Part shown: positions 39,881 to 52,260 of the stretch, piece after piece
How positions within the stretch are numbered: the stretch's first letter is position 1
Layout: the number at the start of each line of letters is the position of its first letter
Source: Photobacterium sp. TLY01
GTDB taxonomy: Bacteria > Pseudomonadota > Gammaproteobacteria > Enterobacterales > Vibrionaceae
Reading direction: 5' to 3'
Assembly: GCF_021432065.1 (NCBI RefSeq)
Contig: NZ_CP090364.1
Coordinates: 3,052,601-3,116,600 of the forward strand
DNA: 64,000 nt
Notes under the pieces: model-generated
Database searches by the model: none
Seen by the model: only the letters and a program-made list of their open reading frames with translations
What the model was told of the DNA's origin: nothing
Translations under genes and position numbers: made by a program

Positions 39881-41548
39881 TCAATGGTCATGTGTATGAA
39901 GCTGCCTATGACAATTGATATGCAACATCATCAAATTCGAGCTCATGTCCGTTCCGCCATCCACTCTTCTGACAATATGGTGAATATCCCATTCATCCTC
40001 TGAGCAGAACTGCTGGTGGCATACCGCACATTTGTAGTCTTGTCTCTCGACAATCTTCCATAGCTTCCAGTTACCCGACAAAGATTTCTTCAATCTTTGC
40101 ATCTTCAGACGCTCAAAGTATTGTTCGTCCTCCGGTAGGTAACAGTTAGCTATTGCCCGAATTTTCACATGTTTATCGATTTTCACTCTCGCTGCACTCA
40201 GCAAGCGGTAGTGACCATCTTCCCCTTTCGGTTTCAGTGCACTGAATACCCAGTTTCTATCGCCCACTGATTTAAAGTATTTCTCTTTAATCCAGCGCTT
40301 ACGGCGATTCAAATGAATTCGGCGGCACCACTGCCACAACATTTTCCAGATCCGGTAATCGATATACTTGAATGTCTCACTCGCACATACCCAGCGGTGG
40401 TAGTTACACCATCCTCTGATCATCGGATTCAACTTCGCTATCACCGCTGAAGCTGGCACCGTTTTATGGCTGTTGAGATAATCTCGTATACCGCGCAGAA
40501 AATTCTTCACGTTTTTCTTTGACGGCTTGATCAACATCTTGCCGTCGTATTTACGCAAATTCTGCCCGAGAAAATCGAACCCGTCGTCTATGTGCGTGAT
40601 CAGCGTTTTTTCTGCTGACAATTGCAGTCCACGTTCGGCCATAAAGGCTTCAACAATGGGTAAAACCTCATTTTCCAGTAGCTCTTTCGAGATTCCAGTG
40701 ATGATAAAGTCATCTGCATAACGCACATAATTGACCTTAGTTTTGTAACTGGCTTTTGTGTTTTTCTTCCCGAAGTGGGTTTCGAGCACCGTTTCCAGTC
40801 CATCTAAGGCCATATTGGCAAGTACGGGTGAGATAATCCCACCTTGTGGTGTACCCGCCTCCGTCGAGTTAAACTTCCCAGATTCCATAAATCCGGATTT
40901 CAGCCATTTCTTGAGTATCGCCTTATCCATAGGGATATTGTCGATAAACCAGTCATGGCTGATAAAGTCAAAACACCCTTTGATATCACCCTCCAGCACC
41001 CAACGAGCACTAGCCTTGCGACTGAGATTCACGAAGCATTGTTCGATAGCATCAGCACAAGAGCGATTCGGGCGAAAGCCATAGCTGTTTCGATCCGCCG
41101 TGGTTTCCGATATGGGTTCAAGAGCTAACAGGTATAGTGCCTGCATTGCTCTATCACGCATGGTTGGTATTCCCAGCGGCCTGCGTTTGCCATTGGCTTT
41201 AGGGATATAGACTCGCCTCAGCGGCATTGGCTTGTAGCCTTTACGCGTCAGCTGATCTATGACTCCCCATTTCAAAGCAGGAGTGTTCCAGATTTCTCCA
41301 TCAACACCCGGTGTGTTTTTCCCTCTGTTTTCAGTGACGCGCCGAATGGCTATCACCTTGGCAGCAAACGAACGAGTTAACATGCGTTGCAGTCTTTTGA
41401 CCTGTCGCCAGTCAGACTTTTTCGTTGCCTTTGCGATCCGTACCTGTAGCCCTCTCACCGTACGATACATTAGTGACCAGTCGATGCTGTGCCACTGCTG
41501 TGTCTGGTGGGAGGATGCAGATACGCCAATTTGCATTGAAGTATGCAC
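39881..41548 (-). CDS. ltrA: Group II intron reverse transcriptase/maturase with HNH endonuclease
   Basis: Multifunctional intron-encoded protein (555 residues) that helps the intron splice and copies it into target DNA. In order: RT0-RT1 region (GKNTPGVDGEIW, PLRRVYIPKANGKRRPLGIPTMRDRAMQ), RT4 GDIKGCFDFISHDW, RT5 with YVRYADDFIITG (catalytic YADD), maturase domain X (MIRGWCNYHRW), and a C-terminal HNH zinc nuclease (CAVCHQQFC, DIHHIVRRVDGG, HINCHRQLH). A GTG start at 41548 was chosen because GGAGG lies 8 bases ahead; an ATG at 41563 is the alternative. All catalytic motifs are present, so the element looks active. Confidence 0.95.
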   Translation of the reverse strand: MHTSMQIGVSASSHQTQQWHSIDWSLMYRTVRGLQVRIAKATKKSDWRQVKRLQRMLTRSFAAKVIAIRRVTENRGKNTPGVDGEIWNTPALKWGVIDQLTRKGYKPMPLRRVYIPKANGKRRPLGIPTMRDRAMQALYLLALEPISETTADRNSYGFRPNRSCADAIEQCFVNLSRKASARWVLEGDIKGCFDFISHDWFIDNIPMDKAILKKWLKSGFMESGKFNSTEAGTPQGGIISPVLANMALDGLETVLETHFGKKNTKASYKTKVNYVRYADDFIITGISKELLENEVLPIVEAFMAERGLQLSAEKTLITHIDDGFDFLGQNLRKYDGKMLIKPSKKNVKNFLRGIRDYLNSHKTVPASAVIAKLNPMIRGWCNYHRWVCASETFKYIDYRIWKMLWQWCRRIHLNRRKRWIKEKYFKSVGDRNWVFSALKPKGEDGHYRLLSAARVKIDKHVKIRAIANCYLPEDEQYFERLKMQRLKKSLSGNWKLWKIVERQDYKCAVCHQQFCSEDEWDIHHIVRRVDGGTDMSSNLMMLHINCHRQLHTHDH

Positions 41549-42657
41549 CTTGCTTTCCTCCATTAACGATAAGTTAATCAAACAACACAAGGCGCATCTG
41601 TGCCCCATAGGGCAGAGATTTACCCTATGAGGCTTGAACTTGTTGCTGACAGTACCCGGAATCCTCCAATAGGAAAGGTAACGCCCACAATTGGGCTCTG
41701 ACAGTTTCAATTACCGTAAAATTTAACGGCTTTACTGATTTTCACGCAATTAAAGACCAAGCAGACGTGGGCCCCGTTTCCGGTGAAAGCACGTTGGCTT
41801 TCTATCCAGCTCATTACAAGCTGACTTTCGCTTCTTCTGCTCTCCTGTGCCCGCACCCTCAACAGCTTCTCTTGCGAGTTGCCTGCCAGTTGATAGGCAA
41901 AGATACGGGGTTTCCGAGTTCCGTTTTCATTACATGAGTTACTTAGGTTCTACCTATCCACCGATGGCGCATGAGTCAGCGTATCCCCAGATGTAAAAGA
42001 GATAACCGGCCATATACCTTTTGGTCAGAGCGTTAGTGACGACTAATCCTCCCAAAGGGATAATTAATCGACACGACAATAGCGTTACGCTCGTCGCGGC
42101 TGACGGTGTTTATCAGTAGTTCACTTACGTTAACCATATAACCCAACCTAGCCCCTAAACCGCCTGCTATTGGCGATTGTCTTAACCTTCACTTCGCAGC
42201 AAGGATTAACCACTTGCGTGGGGGTACATTGTCAGGAAGCTCCGCACACCGCGTTACCGCAGATGCACTATCCCTAGGCTACTATTGGCTGAACAACAGG
42301 TCTTACTATCCAATAACCTACCCGTCCGAGTAAGAGATTGGCTAAGACAATAATGAAAACAGCTTCGCACCGTGCAGGTGGCTCAAGCTTAAATAAGACA
42401 CGAATATTCCCGTTACTTCACAGACACTAATAGTGTTGCTTCAACGTATATCATTCGCCTAAAGCGAGGGACACAGACTTTCGCCCATGCCTAAAATCGG
42501 ACCTCTTACGAGGACCGATATTCGGGCTTGGGTTCAGCCCGAATATCGGGTTTTATTTATTTGCTATTTCGGCGGGTGGATAGTGGTTACAACTTGAAGT
42601 TAGTAACCACTATGGACGTAGCCCGCTCGGCTAGCTACCTACGCGACTCTCGTCGCA
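41549..42657 (-). ncRNA. Intron RNA domains I-III and start of domain IV
   Basis: About 1.1 kb without a gene, the structured 5' part of the ribozyme. Two strong stems are obvious near its 5' end: TAGTGGTTAC/GTAACCACTA (42581-42612) and a 14-bp perfect stem CCGATATTCGGGCT/AGCCCGAATATCGG (around 42513-42549). The latter is followed on the plus strand by TTTTATTT and could also act as a terminator against antisense transcription. Confidence 0.75.
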
Positions 42658-44313
<1,656 letters not shown>

Positions 44314-44339
44314 TTAATTCTTAATTCAAAGTGAATGGA

Positions 44340-44630
44340 TTATTCAACGATTGCCAAGATGTCATTTTCAGACATGATGAGAACTTCTTTACCGTCGATC
44401 TTCTCGGACTTGGTGGCATAACCTTCAGCGAAGATCACGCTGTCGCCAACTTTCACGTCCAATGGCTGCACAGAACCATTCTCCAGAATGCGGCCTTTGC
44501 CCACAGCCAGTACGATACCGCGGGTAGACTTTTCTGCAGCAGAACCAGTCAGAACGATGCCACCAGCAGATTTTGATTCAACTTCCTGGCGCTCAACGAT
44601 CACTCGGTCATGTAAAGGACGAATATTCAT
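44340..44630 (-). CDS. groS: Co-chaperonin GroES
   Basis: 96-residue heptameric lid of GroEL. The N-terminus [34 protein letters not shown] contains the mobile loop (about 17-34). It is followed by groL 41 bases downstream in one operon, with a heat-shock-type promoter upstream. Confidence 0.97.
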   Translation of the reverse strand: MNIRPLHDRVIVERQEVESKSAGGIVLTGSAAEKSTRGIVLAVGKGRILENGSVQPLDVKVGDSVIFAEGYATKSEKIDGKEVLIMSENDILAIVE

Positions 44631-44720
44631 CGGGTCGTCTCTCCTGATTTTGGTAATATCTATGGGTTGTGAGAAAGCAGAAAGGCCATCAGGGCCATCC
44701 CGCGAAAACTGTTACTTAGA

Positions 44721-44749
44721 CATGTTGGGTCGTTTTTCTGGAACCCAAG
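44721..44749 (-). promoter_or_regulatory. Candidate sigma-32 promoter of groESL
   Basis: On the minus strand CTTGGGT and CCCAACATG are 13 bases apart, about 90 bases upstream of groES. This resembles the heat-shock consensus CTTGAAA-N13-15-CCCCATNT; the -35 matches only in CTTG. Confidence 0.5.
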
Positions 44750-44846
44750 TCCTGACGATAATTTTTTTTACTTTTTGTGCCAGATTTTTTGCCCGATCAC
44801 ATTCTTTGCATTAGGGTGTGCTGGCAAAGACAGACCAGAGAGCCTT

Positions 44847-46238
44847 ATGACCCAAACTGTACGACCTGATAAACACGGTTTACTGTCCGATCCGATTCCG
44901 GAAGTCCTGCGCCGCCTGACCATTCCTATGGTGTTTGGCATGGTCGCTATCCTGATGTTTAATCTGGTCGATACTTTCTTCATTTCACTGCTGGGCACCC
45001 AGGCGCTGGCGGCGGTCAGTTTCACCTTCCCGGTCACTTTTGCCCTGAACTCGATCACCATGGGGGTCGGTGTGGGTTTATCCGCCTGCATTGGTCGTCT
45101 GCTGGGCAGCGGCAGCAGCCAGGCGGCGGCCAGAGTCTCCAGTCATGGCTTGTTACTGGCACTGCTTTTGGTGATCGTCGCTGTCATCGCCGGGCTGCTG
45201 ACCATCAATCCGCTGTTCCGCCTGCTGGGCGCCGAAGACAGCCTGCTGCCGATTATTCATGACTATATGGAAATCTGGTATCTGGCGATTCCGCTGCTGG
45301 TCATTCCCATGGCCGGTAACAGTGCGATCCGGGCCACGGGAGACGCCAAAACCCCGGCAAAAATCATGATGCTGGCCGGGGTGATCAACGGCGTACTCGA
45401 TCCCCTGCTGATTTTTGGCTATGGCCCGTTTCCGGAACTGGGTGTGCGCGGCGCGGCCATTTCCAGCGGTGTCAGCTGGGCGGTGGCGCTAGTCTGGTCG
45501 TTACGCATTTTGATTGTGCGCGAAAAGCTGCTGGCGGTACCGGATCTGCGGCTCATCTTTGCCGACTGGCGACAAATACTGCACATCGGCACTCCGGCCG
45601 GGCTGTCCAACGCGCTGGCGCCTTTATCCAACGCCCTGGTGATGACATTGCTGGCCGCCCAGGGCACCGCATCGGTGGCCGCCTATGGCGCGGCGATGCG
45701 GGTGGAATCGCTGCTGATGCTGGTGATGTTTGCCCTGAGCTCGGCCCTGATGCCTTTCATGGCACAGAATTTTGGCGCCGAGCAACCCAAACGAGCCTTT
45801 GATGCCCTGTTTACGGCCATGAAATTTGCCCTGGGCTTTCAGTTGCTGGTGTTTGTGATGATGGTACCGCTGAGCTGGCCGATCTCCGCTATGTTCAGCC
45901 AGGATCAAGCGGTACAGACCCAGCTGTGGCATTACCTGATCCTGGTCCCGGCCAGTTATGGCTTGCTGGCCGTGTGTATGCAGTTGATTAATGCCCTGAA
46001 CGCCATGCACCTGTCTTTTCAGGCATTGCTGTGGAACCTGATCCGCCTGTTCGGCCTGCTGCTACCGGCCGCCTGGATTGGCGGGCAAATGAACGGGACC
46101 GAAGGGATATTTACCGGCATTGCCGTGGCCAATCTGCTGTGCGGACTGGCAGCCTTGGTTTATGCGCGCAGGCTGCACCGGCGGCATGTCAGGGCAGGAC
46201 TCAGGCACAAAGCCGTCTCGCCGTCACGTTCCCGATAG
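44847..46238 (+). CDS. MATE family multidrug/organic cation exporter
   Basis: 463-residue inner-membrane antiporter with 12 predicted membrane segments in two six-helix halves. It starts MTQTVRPDKHGLLSDPIPEVLRRLTIPMV. MATE features include NLVDTFFISLLGTQALAAVSFTFP in the first half and RVESLLMLVMFALSSALMPFMAQNFGA in the second. An earlier in-frame ATG was rejected because it adds 24 unrelated residues. Substrates are probably cationic drugs exported with Na+ or H+. It is divergent from groES. Confidence 0.9.
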   Translation: MTQTVRPDKHGLLSDPIPEVLRRLTIPMVFGMVAILMFNLVDTFFISLLGTQALAAVSFTFPVTFALNSITMGVGVGLSACIGRLLGSGSSQAAARVSSHGLLLALLLVIVAVIAGLLTINPLFRLLGAEDSLLPIIHDYMEIWYLAIPLLVIPMAGNSAIRATGDAKTPAKIMMLAGVINGVLDPLLIFGYGPFPELGVRGAAISSGVSWAVALVWSLRILIVREKLLAVPDLRLIFADWRQILHIGTPAGLSNALAPLSNALVMTLLAAQGTASVAAYGAAMRVESLLMLVMFALSSALMPFMAQNFGAEQPKRAFDALFTAMKFALGFQLLVFVMMVPLSWPISAMFSQDQAVQTQLWHYLILVPASYGLLAVCMQLINALNAMHLSFQALLWNLIRLFGLLLPAAWIGGQMNGTEGIFTGIAVANLLCGLAALVYARRLHRRHVRAGLRHKAVSPSRSR

Positions 46239-46276
46239 CAAGCCCGGCTCGCAATCATCCCTCCGATCTTGAAGAC

Positions 46277-46813
46277 TCAGTGCAGCCTGTGCTGATCATC
46301 ATCATCAGACTGGTCTTTTTTCTCTTGCTTGTCTTTGCGCTCATATTCGCCGTCATACACATCCCCGTTTTGATCGCGCTGGAAAGGGTCGCGGTCTGAA
46401 AACGGCCCTTGCGAACCAAAGCCACCGCCAAAGCCGCTCTGATGCATGCTCTGCACTTTCACTTTCGTCATCAGATATTTTGCCAGTGCGGCACGCGGTC
46501 CGGGCAGAAGAACCACCAGCCCCAGGGTGTCTGTCATAAAACCCGGTGTCAGCAACAGCACACCGGCGACCGCCAGCATCACACCTTCCACAATTTGCTG
46601 AGCGGGCAATTCTCCTTTATTCAGCCGATCCTGCACCGACATCAGGGTCGCAATGCCCTGACTGCGAACCAGTGAGGCGCCGACCACGGCCGTCAGCAGC
46701 ACAAGAAACAGTGTCGGCCACAGGCCAAGCACGCCGCCGACCTGCACAAACAGGGCGATCTCTATGATGGGAACCAGGATAAATAAAAACAAAAGTACCG
46801 GAAACACAAACAC
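46277..46813 (-). CDS. fxsA: FxsA family membrane protein
   Basis: Inner-membrane protein of 178 residues; the E. coli homologue relieves F-plasmid exclusion of phage T7 when over-produced. Four hydrophobic segments fill residues 1-125 (FVFPVLLFLFILVPIIEIALFVQVGGVLG, LFLVLLTAVVGASLVRSQG, and so on). A charged, disordered cytoplasmic tail rich in Asp, Lys and Gln follows. It is near groESL, as in E. coli, and convergent with the MATE gene. Confidence 0.9.
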   Translation of the reverse strand: MFVFPVLLFLFILVPIIEIALFVQVGGVLGLWPTLFLVLLTAVVGASLVRSQGIATLMSVQDRLNKGELPAQQIVEGVMLAVAGVLLLTPGFMTDTLGLVVLLPGPRAALAKYLMTKVKVQSMHQSGFGGGFGSQGPFSDRDPFQRDQNGDVYDGEYERKDKQEKKDQSDDDDQHRLH

Positions 46814-47086
46814 CCCTTATTCAGACTAGCGACTATTCAGGAAACTATCGTCCACAGCTGAGCTGCAGCCACATCACGCAAAGATGCCGCCTATGATGGC
46901 GAGATTGCCCTGATTTTCAACCATAGCAGCAGAGGCTTTTAGCTGGATCACCTTTCTGCATCGATTTTTTGCCGCTGACCCGGCTGAAGCACTGCAACCA
47001 ACCGCGGTGAAGCCACTGAACCAAGCCAGGGGGAGCTATAATTGCCTGAGAACACAGACAATGAAACTCAGCCTGATTTCTCGGGT
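46814..47086. other. Non-coding interval upstream of dsbD
   Basis: Part of a 362-base gap between divergent fxsA and dsbD. No convincing frame was found. AGCTATAATTG near 47035 resembles a -10 hexamer but no matching -35 or gene start follows. Confidence 0.5.
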
Positions 47087-47116
47087 CTGACACTTTGCCC
47101 CCATATGGGGTATATT
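47087..47116 (+). promoter_or_regulatory. dsbD promoter with a palindrome between -35 and -10
   Basis: CTGACA (47087-47092) and TATATT (47111-47116) are 18 bp apart. The spacer ends in the perfect 12-bp palindrome CCCCATATGGGG (47099-47110), which abuts the -10. The placement is that of an operator bound by a repressor or a spacer-distorting activator. Confidence 0.55.
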
Positions 47117-47175
47117 GGCGACATCAAGACGCCATCTTCAAGCCTGAGACCCGAGACTGAACGAGCCCGAATCCG

Positions 47176-49044
47176 ATGACTATACTGCGACACTTGCCGA
47201 TTACGCGTTTATTTGTCTTCAGCCTGCTGATACTCAGCCTGCCGCTGCGGGCCGAATTTTCTCTGCCCGGGCTGACAGACTCATCAAGTCAGAACAGTTT
47301 TGTCCCTGTTGATCAGGCGTTTGCCTTTAACTTTTCGCAAAGCGACGATCAACTGGTGCTCGACTGGCAGGTCAAACCGGGATACTACCTGTATCAGCAT
47401 CAGTTCTCCGTGGTGGCAAACGGGGCCAGCATCGGCGATATCCGATTGCCGGCAGGCACACCCTACAAGGATGAATTTTTCGGCGAGGTACAGATTTACC
47501 CTGAGTCTCTGGCGCTCACTGTTCCCATTGCCCAGGCCAACGACAAGGCAACCCTGACTGTTCGCTATCAGGGCTGTGCCAAGGCCGGTTTCTGCTATCC
47601 GCCCGAAACCCGTGAAGTGCCGCTGTTTGCCGTTACCTCTGACTCTGGTGCAACTTTATCGGGCCAAGAACCGCTCAAGGTCAACCTGATAGTAAGTACT
47701 GACAATCAGGCAGCAACAACGGCAACAGCATCCGCCGGTTCAGCCGGACTCGCGCTCGGCAGCAGTGCGCCACTGAGCCAGCAGGATCAGCTGGCCAGCG
47801 ACCTGGCACAGCAATGGTGGACACCGTTGCTGTTTCTGGCTCTGGGTATCGGACTGGCGTTTACTCCCTGCGTTCTGCCTATGTACCCGATCCTGACCGG
47901 TATCGTGTTAGGCCGCGGCCAGCTCAGCAGCGGGCGCACATTCACCCTGGCTTTCACTTATGTGCAGGGCATGGCACTGACTTACACCCTGCTGGGGTTA
48001 GTGGTCGCTTCGGCAGGCATGCAGTTTCAGGCTGCCCTGCAGCACCCGTATGTCCTGATTGGCCTGAGCGTGCTCTTTGTGCTGCTTGCTCTGTCCATGT
48101 TTGGCCTCTATTCGCTGCAACTTCCTTCCGGGGTGCAGACCTGGCTGAATCAGCTCAGTAATCAGCAAAAAGGCGGCCAGCTCGGCGGCGTATTTGCGAT
48201 GGGCGCCATTTCCGGCCTGGTTTGCTCGCCGTGCACCACGGCGCCCTTATCCGGCGCCTTGATTTACGTGGCACAAAGCGGCGACTTACTGACCGGCGCT
48301 GTCGCGCTGTATGCGCTGGCAATCGGGATGGGCATCCCGCTGGTTCTGGTCGCCCTGTTCGGCAACCGCCTGCTGCCGAAAGCAGGCGCCTGGATGGACA
48401 GCGTGAAAATATTCTTCGGCCTGGTGCTGCTGGCTGTACCGCTGTTCCTGCTGGAACGCATTCTGCCCGCGCATCTGATGCCCTATTTATGGTCCGCCTT
48501 CGGGCTGGGTGCCTTCGGCTGGCTCTACCATGTCAAACAGGGCATGGCCCATTCCTGGCGCAGCAGTCTGGTCGGTGTCATTGCCATCATCGGCCTGCTC
48601 GGCGCTCTGCTGCCTGTCTATCAGGGGCTGACCGGCACTCAGCCACAGGCCGGGCCGCAGAGCACGCCGCAGATCAGCTTTCAGCGCGTGACCGGTATGG
48701 ATGAGCTGACGACGGCGCTGGCCCAGGCTAAATCCGAAGGCAAGCCTGTGATGCTGGACTTTTACGCCGACTGGTGTGTCGCCTGCAAAGAGTTTGATAA
48801 GTACACATTCCACGATGCCAGTGTGGCGCCGGAATTACAGCGTTTCGTCCTGTTACAGGCCGACGTGACCGACAGTAAACCGGACGACATCAAGCTGCTG
48901 CAGAAAATGAATGTGCTGGGTCTGCCGACGCTGGATTTCTGGCATGCCGACGGCGAACTGGCCCCGAAAGCCCGCCTGACCGGTTTCGTTGAAGCTGAGC
49001 CCTTTCTCGATCACCTGAAAGCCAATCAGCTCATCGGTCAGTAA
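47176..49044 (+). CDS. dsbD: Thiol:disulfide interchange protein DsbD
   Basis: Inner-membrane protein that passes electrons from cytosolic thioredoxin to periplasmic DsbC, DsbG and cytochrome c maturation. It has 622 residues: signal peptide (about 1-26), periplasmic alpha domain with the CAKAGFC pair (about 136-142), a membrane domain of eight segments with redox cysteines in [11 protein letters not shown] and [15 protein letters not shown], and a C-terminal thioredoxin-like gamma domain with [10 protein letters not shown]. All three cysteine pairs are present. Confidence 0.96.
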   Translation: MTILRHLPITRLFVFSLLILSLPLRAEFSLPGLTDSSSQNSFVPVDQAFAFNFSQSDDQLVLDWQVKPGYYLYQHQFSVVANGASIGDIRLPAGTPYKDEFFGEVQIYPESLALTVPIAQANDKATLTVRYQGCAKAGFCYPPETREVPLFAVTSDSGATLSGQEPLKVNLIVSTDNQAATTATASAGSAGLALGSSAPLSQQDQLASDLAQQWWTPLLFLALGIGLAFTPCVLPMYPILTGIVLGRGQLSSGRTFTLAFTYVQGMALTYTLLGLVVASAGMQFQAALQHPYVLIGLSVLFVLLALSMFGLYSLQLPSGVQTWLNQLSNQQKGGQLGGVFAMGAISGLVCSPCTTAPLSGALIYVAQSGDLLTGAVALYALAIGMGIPLVLVALFGNRLLPKAGAWMDSVKIFFGLVLLAVPLFLLERILPAHLMPYLWSAFGLGAFGWLYHVKQGMAHSWRSSLVGVIAIIGLLGALLPVYQGLTGTQPQAGPQSTPQISFQRVTGMDELTTALAQAKSEGKPVMLDFYADWCVACKEFDKYTFHDASVAPELQRFVLLQADVTDSKPDDIKLLQKMNVLGLPTLDFWHADGELAPKARLTGFVEAEPFLDHLKANQLIGQ

Positions 49045-49182
49045 TCAGGAATTTATTCTCTGCTGGCATAAAATGCCCCCAATATACATGCGGGAACGGA
49101 TCCAGTTCGTATCTTGGGGGTGAACAAATTGATCTGGCATTTCAGCAATGCTAGCGTTAAGAAAAACAAGAAGCTTAATGTC

Positions 49183-49821
49183 ATGGACGCTCAGTACACT
49201 ATAGTCATTGCCGATGACCACCCACTGTTTCGAAACGCCCTGTTTCAGTCAGTGCACATGGCGGTCAGCAAGGCCAATCTGCTGGAAGCAGATTCTCTCG
49301 ATACCCTGTTGCAGCTGCTTGATAAAGAGCCGGATGTTGATCTCTTGCTGCTGGATTTAAAAATGCCGGGCGCCAATGGTATGTCCGGTCTGATCCAGCT
49401 TCGCGCCCAGCATCCTGAGCTGCCTGTGGTGGTGGTCTCTGCCAATGAGGAAGCAGCCGTCATCCGCCAGGTCCGACATCACGGCGCCTTTGGCTTTATT
49501 CCCAAATCCAGCGATATGCGAGAGCTGATCAGCGCCCTGAATCAGGTGCTGGACGGCGAACCCTATTTTCCGCCGGGGATCGGTGATGATGAAGACGACC
49601 CCGAACTGGATGCGCTGGCGGCCCGCATCGCCACCCTGACACCACAACAGTATAAAGTGCTGTGCATGCTGTCCGATGGCCTGCTCAACAAGCAGATCGC
49701 CTACGAGCTCAATGTCTCAGAAGCCACCATCAAGGCGCACATGACGGCCATTTTCCGCAAACTCGGGGTCAAAAACCGCACCCAGGCGGTGATTTTGCTC
49801 AATGAACTCAGTGACGAGTGA
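49183..49821 (+). CDS. crbR: CrbR-like LuxR-family response regulator
   Basis: 212-residue NarL-type regulator. The receiver domain (about 3-120) has acidic pocket DDH, phospho-acceptor Asp in LLLDLKMPG, Ser/Thr in VVSAN and Lys in IPKSS. A short acidic linker and a LuxR helix-turn-helix (about 148-210, LTPQQYKVLCMLSDGLLNKQIAYELNVSEATIKAHM) follow. The start MDAQYTIVIADDHP was chosen. crbS, actP and acs lie in the same region, so it is the likely partner of CrbS and activator of acs; the pairing is inferred from locus composition. Confidence 0.85.
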   Translation: MDAQYTIVIADDHPLFRNALFQSVHMAVSKANLLEADSLDTLLQLLDKEPDVDLLLLDLKMPGANGMSGLIQLRAQHPELPVVVVSANEEAAVIRQVRHHGAFGFIPKSSDMRELISALNQVLDGEPYFPPGIGDDEDDPELDALAARIATLTPQQYKVLCMLSDGLLNKQIAYELNVSEATIKAHMTAIFRKLGVKNRTQAVILLNELSDE

Positions 49822-49829
49822 GTAGTTAC

Positions 49830-51572
49830 TCACTCACCATCCTTTTCCTGATCATCTTCTGGCAGGCGTAAGCCCACTTTAGTGACCTGCCAGTTGACAA
49901 TATCGGCCACCACCCAGTGCAGGCCATTCCATTCAAAGTTATCCCCGAGTACCTGATGGGTACCCAGATGCGCGATGACCAGCTCTTTGAGAGTCATGGC
50001 CGGACTGACCTCACCCAGCTCTAACCCATAAGCAATCGCCACGTCCGCCAGGACGGCGTCGGCATCGAGAAAAAAGTCACCAAAGAAACGTGCCAGCCCG
50101 GCTTTCTCGGGCGCTTCGCTGAACAACTGACTCAGGGCTTCCAGATCTTTCTCCTGCGCCAGCACGCACAGGGTATCTCCCTCCTCCAGCCGGGTACTGC
50201 CCGAGGGGTGAAGCAATTGCTGCTCGCGGAACACAGCCGCAATCCGGGTGCCCAGCGGCAGTGACAAATTACGCAATGGCTCGCCGATACACCACTTATC
50301 CGCTTTCATTTTGTAGACAAACAGCTCCCACTCACTGGTGGGAAACACTTCCACCCCAGTGCGGGAAACCGGCTCGGGACGAGGCGGCAGCTCGACTTTC
50401 GCCAGCGACATAGCCTTGGTCAGGCTGCCCCCCTGCAGGATCAGCGAGACCATGACCACGAAGAAAGCCAGATTAAAATACAACTGGGCATTGGGCAGTC
50501 CGGCCATCATCGGAAACACCGCCAGAATAATCGGCACAGCACCACGCAGGCCGACCCAGGAAATGAACCATTTCTCCCGCGCCGTAAAGCTGCGAAACGG
50601 CAGCAGGCTGATCCAGACCGAGATCGGACGGGCAAAGACAATCATCCCGAACGCCAAGGCCAGTCCGGGGAGTGCAATAGCAATCAGATTCGACGGCGTG
50701 ACCAGCAGGCCGAGCACCAGGAACATACAAATCTGGCTGAGCCAGGTCATGCCGTCCAGCACGTTAAGAATCGAATGGCGACAGCGCGTCGGACGATTGC
50801 CCAGCAGCAGCCCCACCAGATAAATCGATAAAATACCGCTGCCGCCCAGGGCATTTGACGTCGCAAAGATCATCAATCCGCCGCTGACCGCCAGGATCGA
50901 ATACAGACCTTCCGGCAGCTGATTGCGATTAATCAGGCGCCACAATAGCCAGCCGCCCGCCAGCCCGGCGATCGCGCCAATGCCAAACTGCTTGACGAAA
51001 CTCAGGGCCAGAAAACCGGCGCTGAACTCTGTCCCCTGGCTGCTGAGGACCGCAATCAGGGTCACGGTCAGAAACACCGCCATGGGATCATTGGTGCCCG
51101 ATTCTATCTCCAGCGTCGCGCCGACCCGCTCATTCAGGCTGCGCCCTTTGAGCAGGGAAAACACAGCGGCGGCATCGGTCGAACCAACAATCGCGCCAAT
51201 CAGAATGCCCTGCAAGGGTTCGAGATCAAACAACCAGATCGCCATCAGGCCGGTCAGTGCTGTCGTAATCGCCACCCCGAGCGTGGCCAGTGCCACCGAC
51301 GGCCACAAGGCGACCCGAAAACTGGCCACCCGGGTCCGCATACCGCCATCCAGCAAAATAATCGCCAGAGCCAGATTACTGACCAGATAAGCCACGGAAT
51401 AATCATCAAATAAGATACCGCCCGGGCCGTCTTCACCGGCCATCATGCCGACAATCAGAAACACCAGCAAAATAGGAATGCCCAGCTTGGATGAAACCGG
51501 GCTCAGGAGAACACTTAACGCAATCAGTAAAGCGCCAACCAGAAAAAAACCGTTGATGGTAATCGCGTCCAC
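49830..51572 (-). CDS. nhaP2: Potassium/proton antiporter NhaP2 (CvrA)
   Basis: CPA1 antiporter of 580 residues that exports K+ (and Na+) in exchange for H+. The membrane domain spans about 12-13 segments (1-400) and has the [11 protein letters not shown] ion-site segment with conserved Asp and [13 protein letters not shown]. The C-terminal cytoplasmic part has a TrkA-C (RCK_C) domain (about 415-490) and a CorC-like segment. It is convergent with crbR, 8 bases from its stop. Confidence 0.93.
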   Translation of the reverse strand: MDAITINGFFLVGALLIALSVLLSPVSSKLGIPILLVFLIVGMMAGEDGPGGILFDDYSVAYLVSNLALAIILLDGGMRTRVASFRVALWPSVALATLGVAITTALTGLMAIWLFDLEPLQGILIGAIVGSTDAAAVFSLLKGRSLNERVGATLEIESGTNDPMAVFLTVTLIAVLSSQGTEFSAGFLALSFVKQFGIGAIAGLAGGWLLWRLINRNQLPEGLYSILAVSGGLMIFATSNALGGSGILSIYLVGLLLGNRPTRCRHSILNVLDGMTWLSQICMFLVLGLLVTPSNLIAIALPGLALAFGMIVFARPISVWISLLPFRSFTAREKWFISWVGLRGAVPIILAVFPMMAGLPNAQLYFNLAFFVVMVSLILQGGSLTKAMSLAKVELPPRPEPVSRTGVEVFPTSEWELFVYKMKADKWCIGEPLRNLSLPLGTRIAAVFREQQLLHPSGSTRLEEGDTLCVLAQEKDLEALSQLFSEAPEKAGLARFFGDFFLDADAVLADVAIAYGLELGEVSPAMTLKELVIAHLGTHQVLGDNFEWNGLHWVVADIVNWQVTKVGLRLPEDDQEKDGE

Positions 51573-51979
51573 TCATCCTCCAAAAAATTATGATTCATTC
51601 AGCAACCTGCTTACCCGACAGGCTGCTTCTGTATTTTGCCCTAATATACAGCGACATTGAGAAAACTATATGTAAACAATTTCCCGACACAGCCAGCAGC
51701 AAACTCTGACCAAGCACTATTTTGCCCGCTAATCTTCGGATAGCCGCTTGGGTAACCGCCTGATTTTTATCTGTCGTCCGCCTTATACTTTTGGCTAACT
51801 TAACAGCAAATTAACATCCCATTTTTCTTGAGTCATATCACTAACTTTCTAATTTTAGCCAGTATTTGATGGTTTTTTGCCCGACTAAAGTTGCACTGTG
51901 CCACTTCAATAAGCTTGCTATTGTCATCACGTAACATTTTTTTAACTGAAAAATGACTGACCATAGTAAGGAGATGACC
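51573..51979. other. Regulatory interval between nhaP2 and the symporter operon
   Basis: 407 AT-rich bases between divergent genes. No supportable frame was found. It must contain both promoters; the only signal I would point to is TGCTATTGT near 51916, an extended -10-like sequence upstream of the DUF4212 gene, without a good -35. Confidence 0.45.
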
Positions 51980-52246
51980 ATGGCGTTTGAATCCAAGGAG
52001 CAAGCGCAAGCCTACTGGAAGGAGAACCTGACCATTATGGGTTCTTTGCTTGCCATCTGGTTCCTCGTGTCATACGGGGCAGGTGTTTTGTTTGTGGATG
52101 CCCTGAATCAGTTTCAGCTGGGCGGCTTTAAGCTGGGCTTCTGGTTTTCACAGCAAGGTTCCATTTACATCTTTGTTGCACTGATTTTTGTCTATGTCTA
52201 CAAGATGAACGCGCTGGACCGCAAATTCAACGTTCACGAGGATTAA
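51980..52246 (+). CDS. DUF4212 small subunit of a sodium/solute symporter
   Basis: 88-residue membrane protein with two hydrophobic segments (MGSLLAIWFLVSYGAGVLFV and SIYIFVALIFVYVYKM), always found just before an SSS-family symporter. The start MAFESKEQAQAYW has AAGGAG 8 bases ahead and was preferred to an upstream in-frame ATG that lacks spacing to it. It is probably an accessory subunit for the next gene, 14 bases downstream. Confidence 0.9.
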   Translation: MAFESKEQAQAYWKENLTIMGSLLAIWFLVSYGAGVLFVDALNQFQLGGFKLGFWFSQQGSIYIFVALIFVYVYKMNALDRKFNVHED

Positions 52247-52260
52247 GGGAGTCGTCACTC

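Noticed and set aside
39688-39891. A 67-codon minus-strand frame overlapping the end of the maturase gene
   Set aside because: It has no recognisable domain or ribosome-binding site and overlaps the DUF1508 gene in another frame.
42482-42560. Strong plus-strand terminator-like hairpin with T run next to groEL
   Set aside because: It lies inside the intron 5' domain, so it is better explained as an intron stem; no plus-strand gene ends there.
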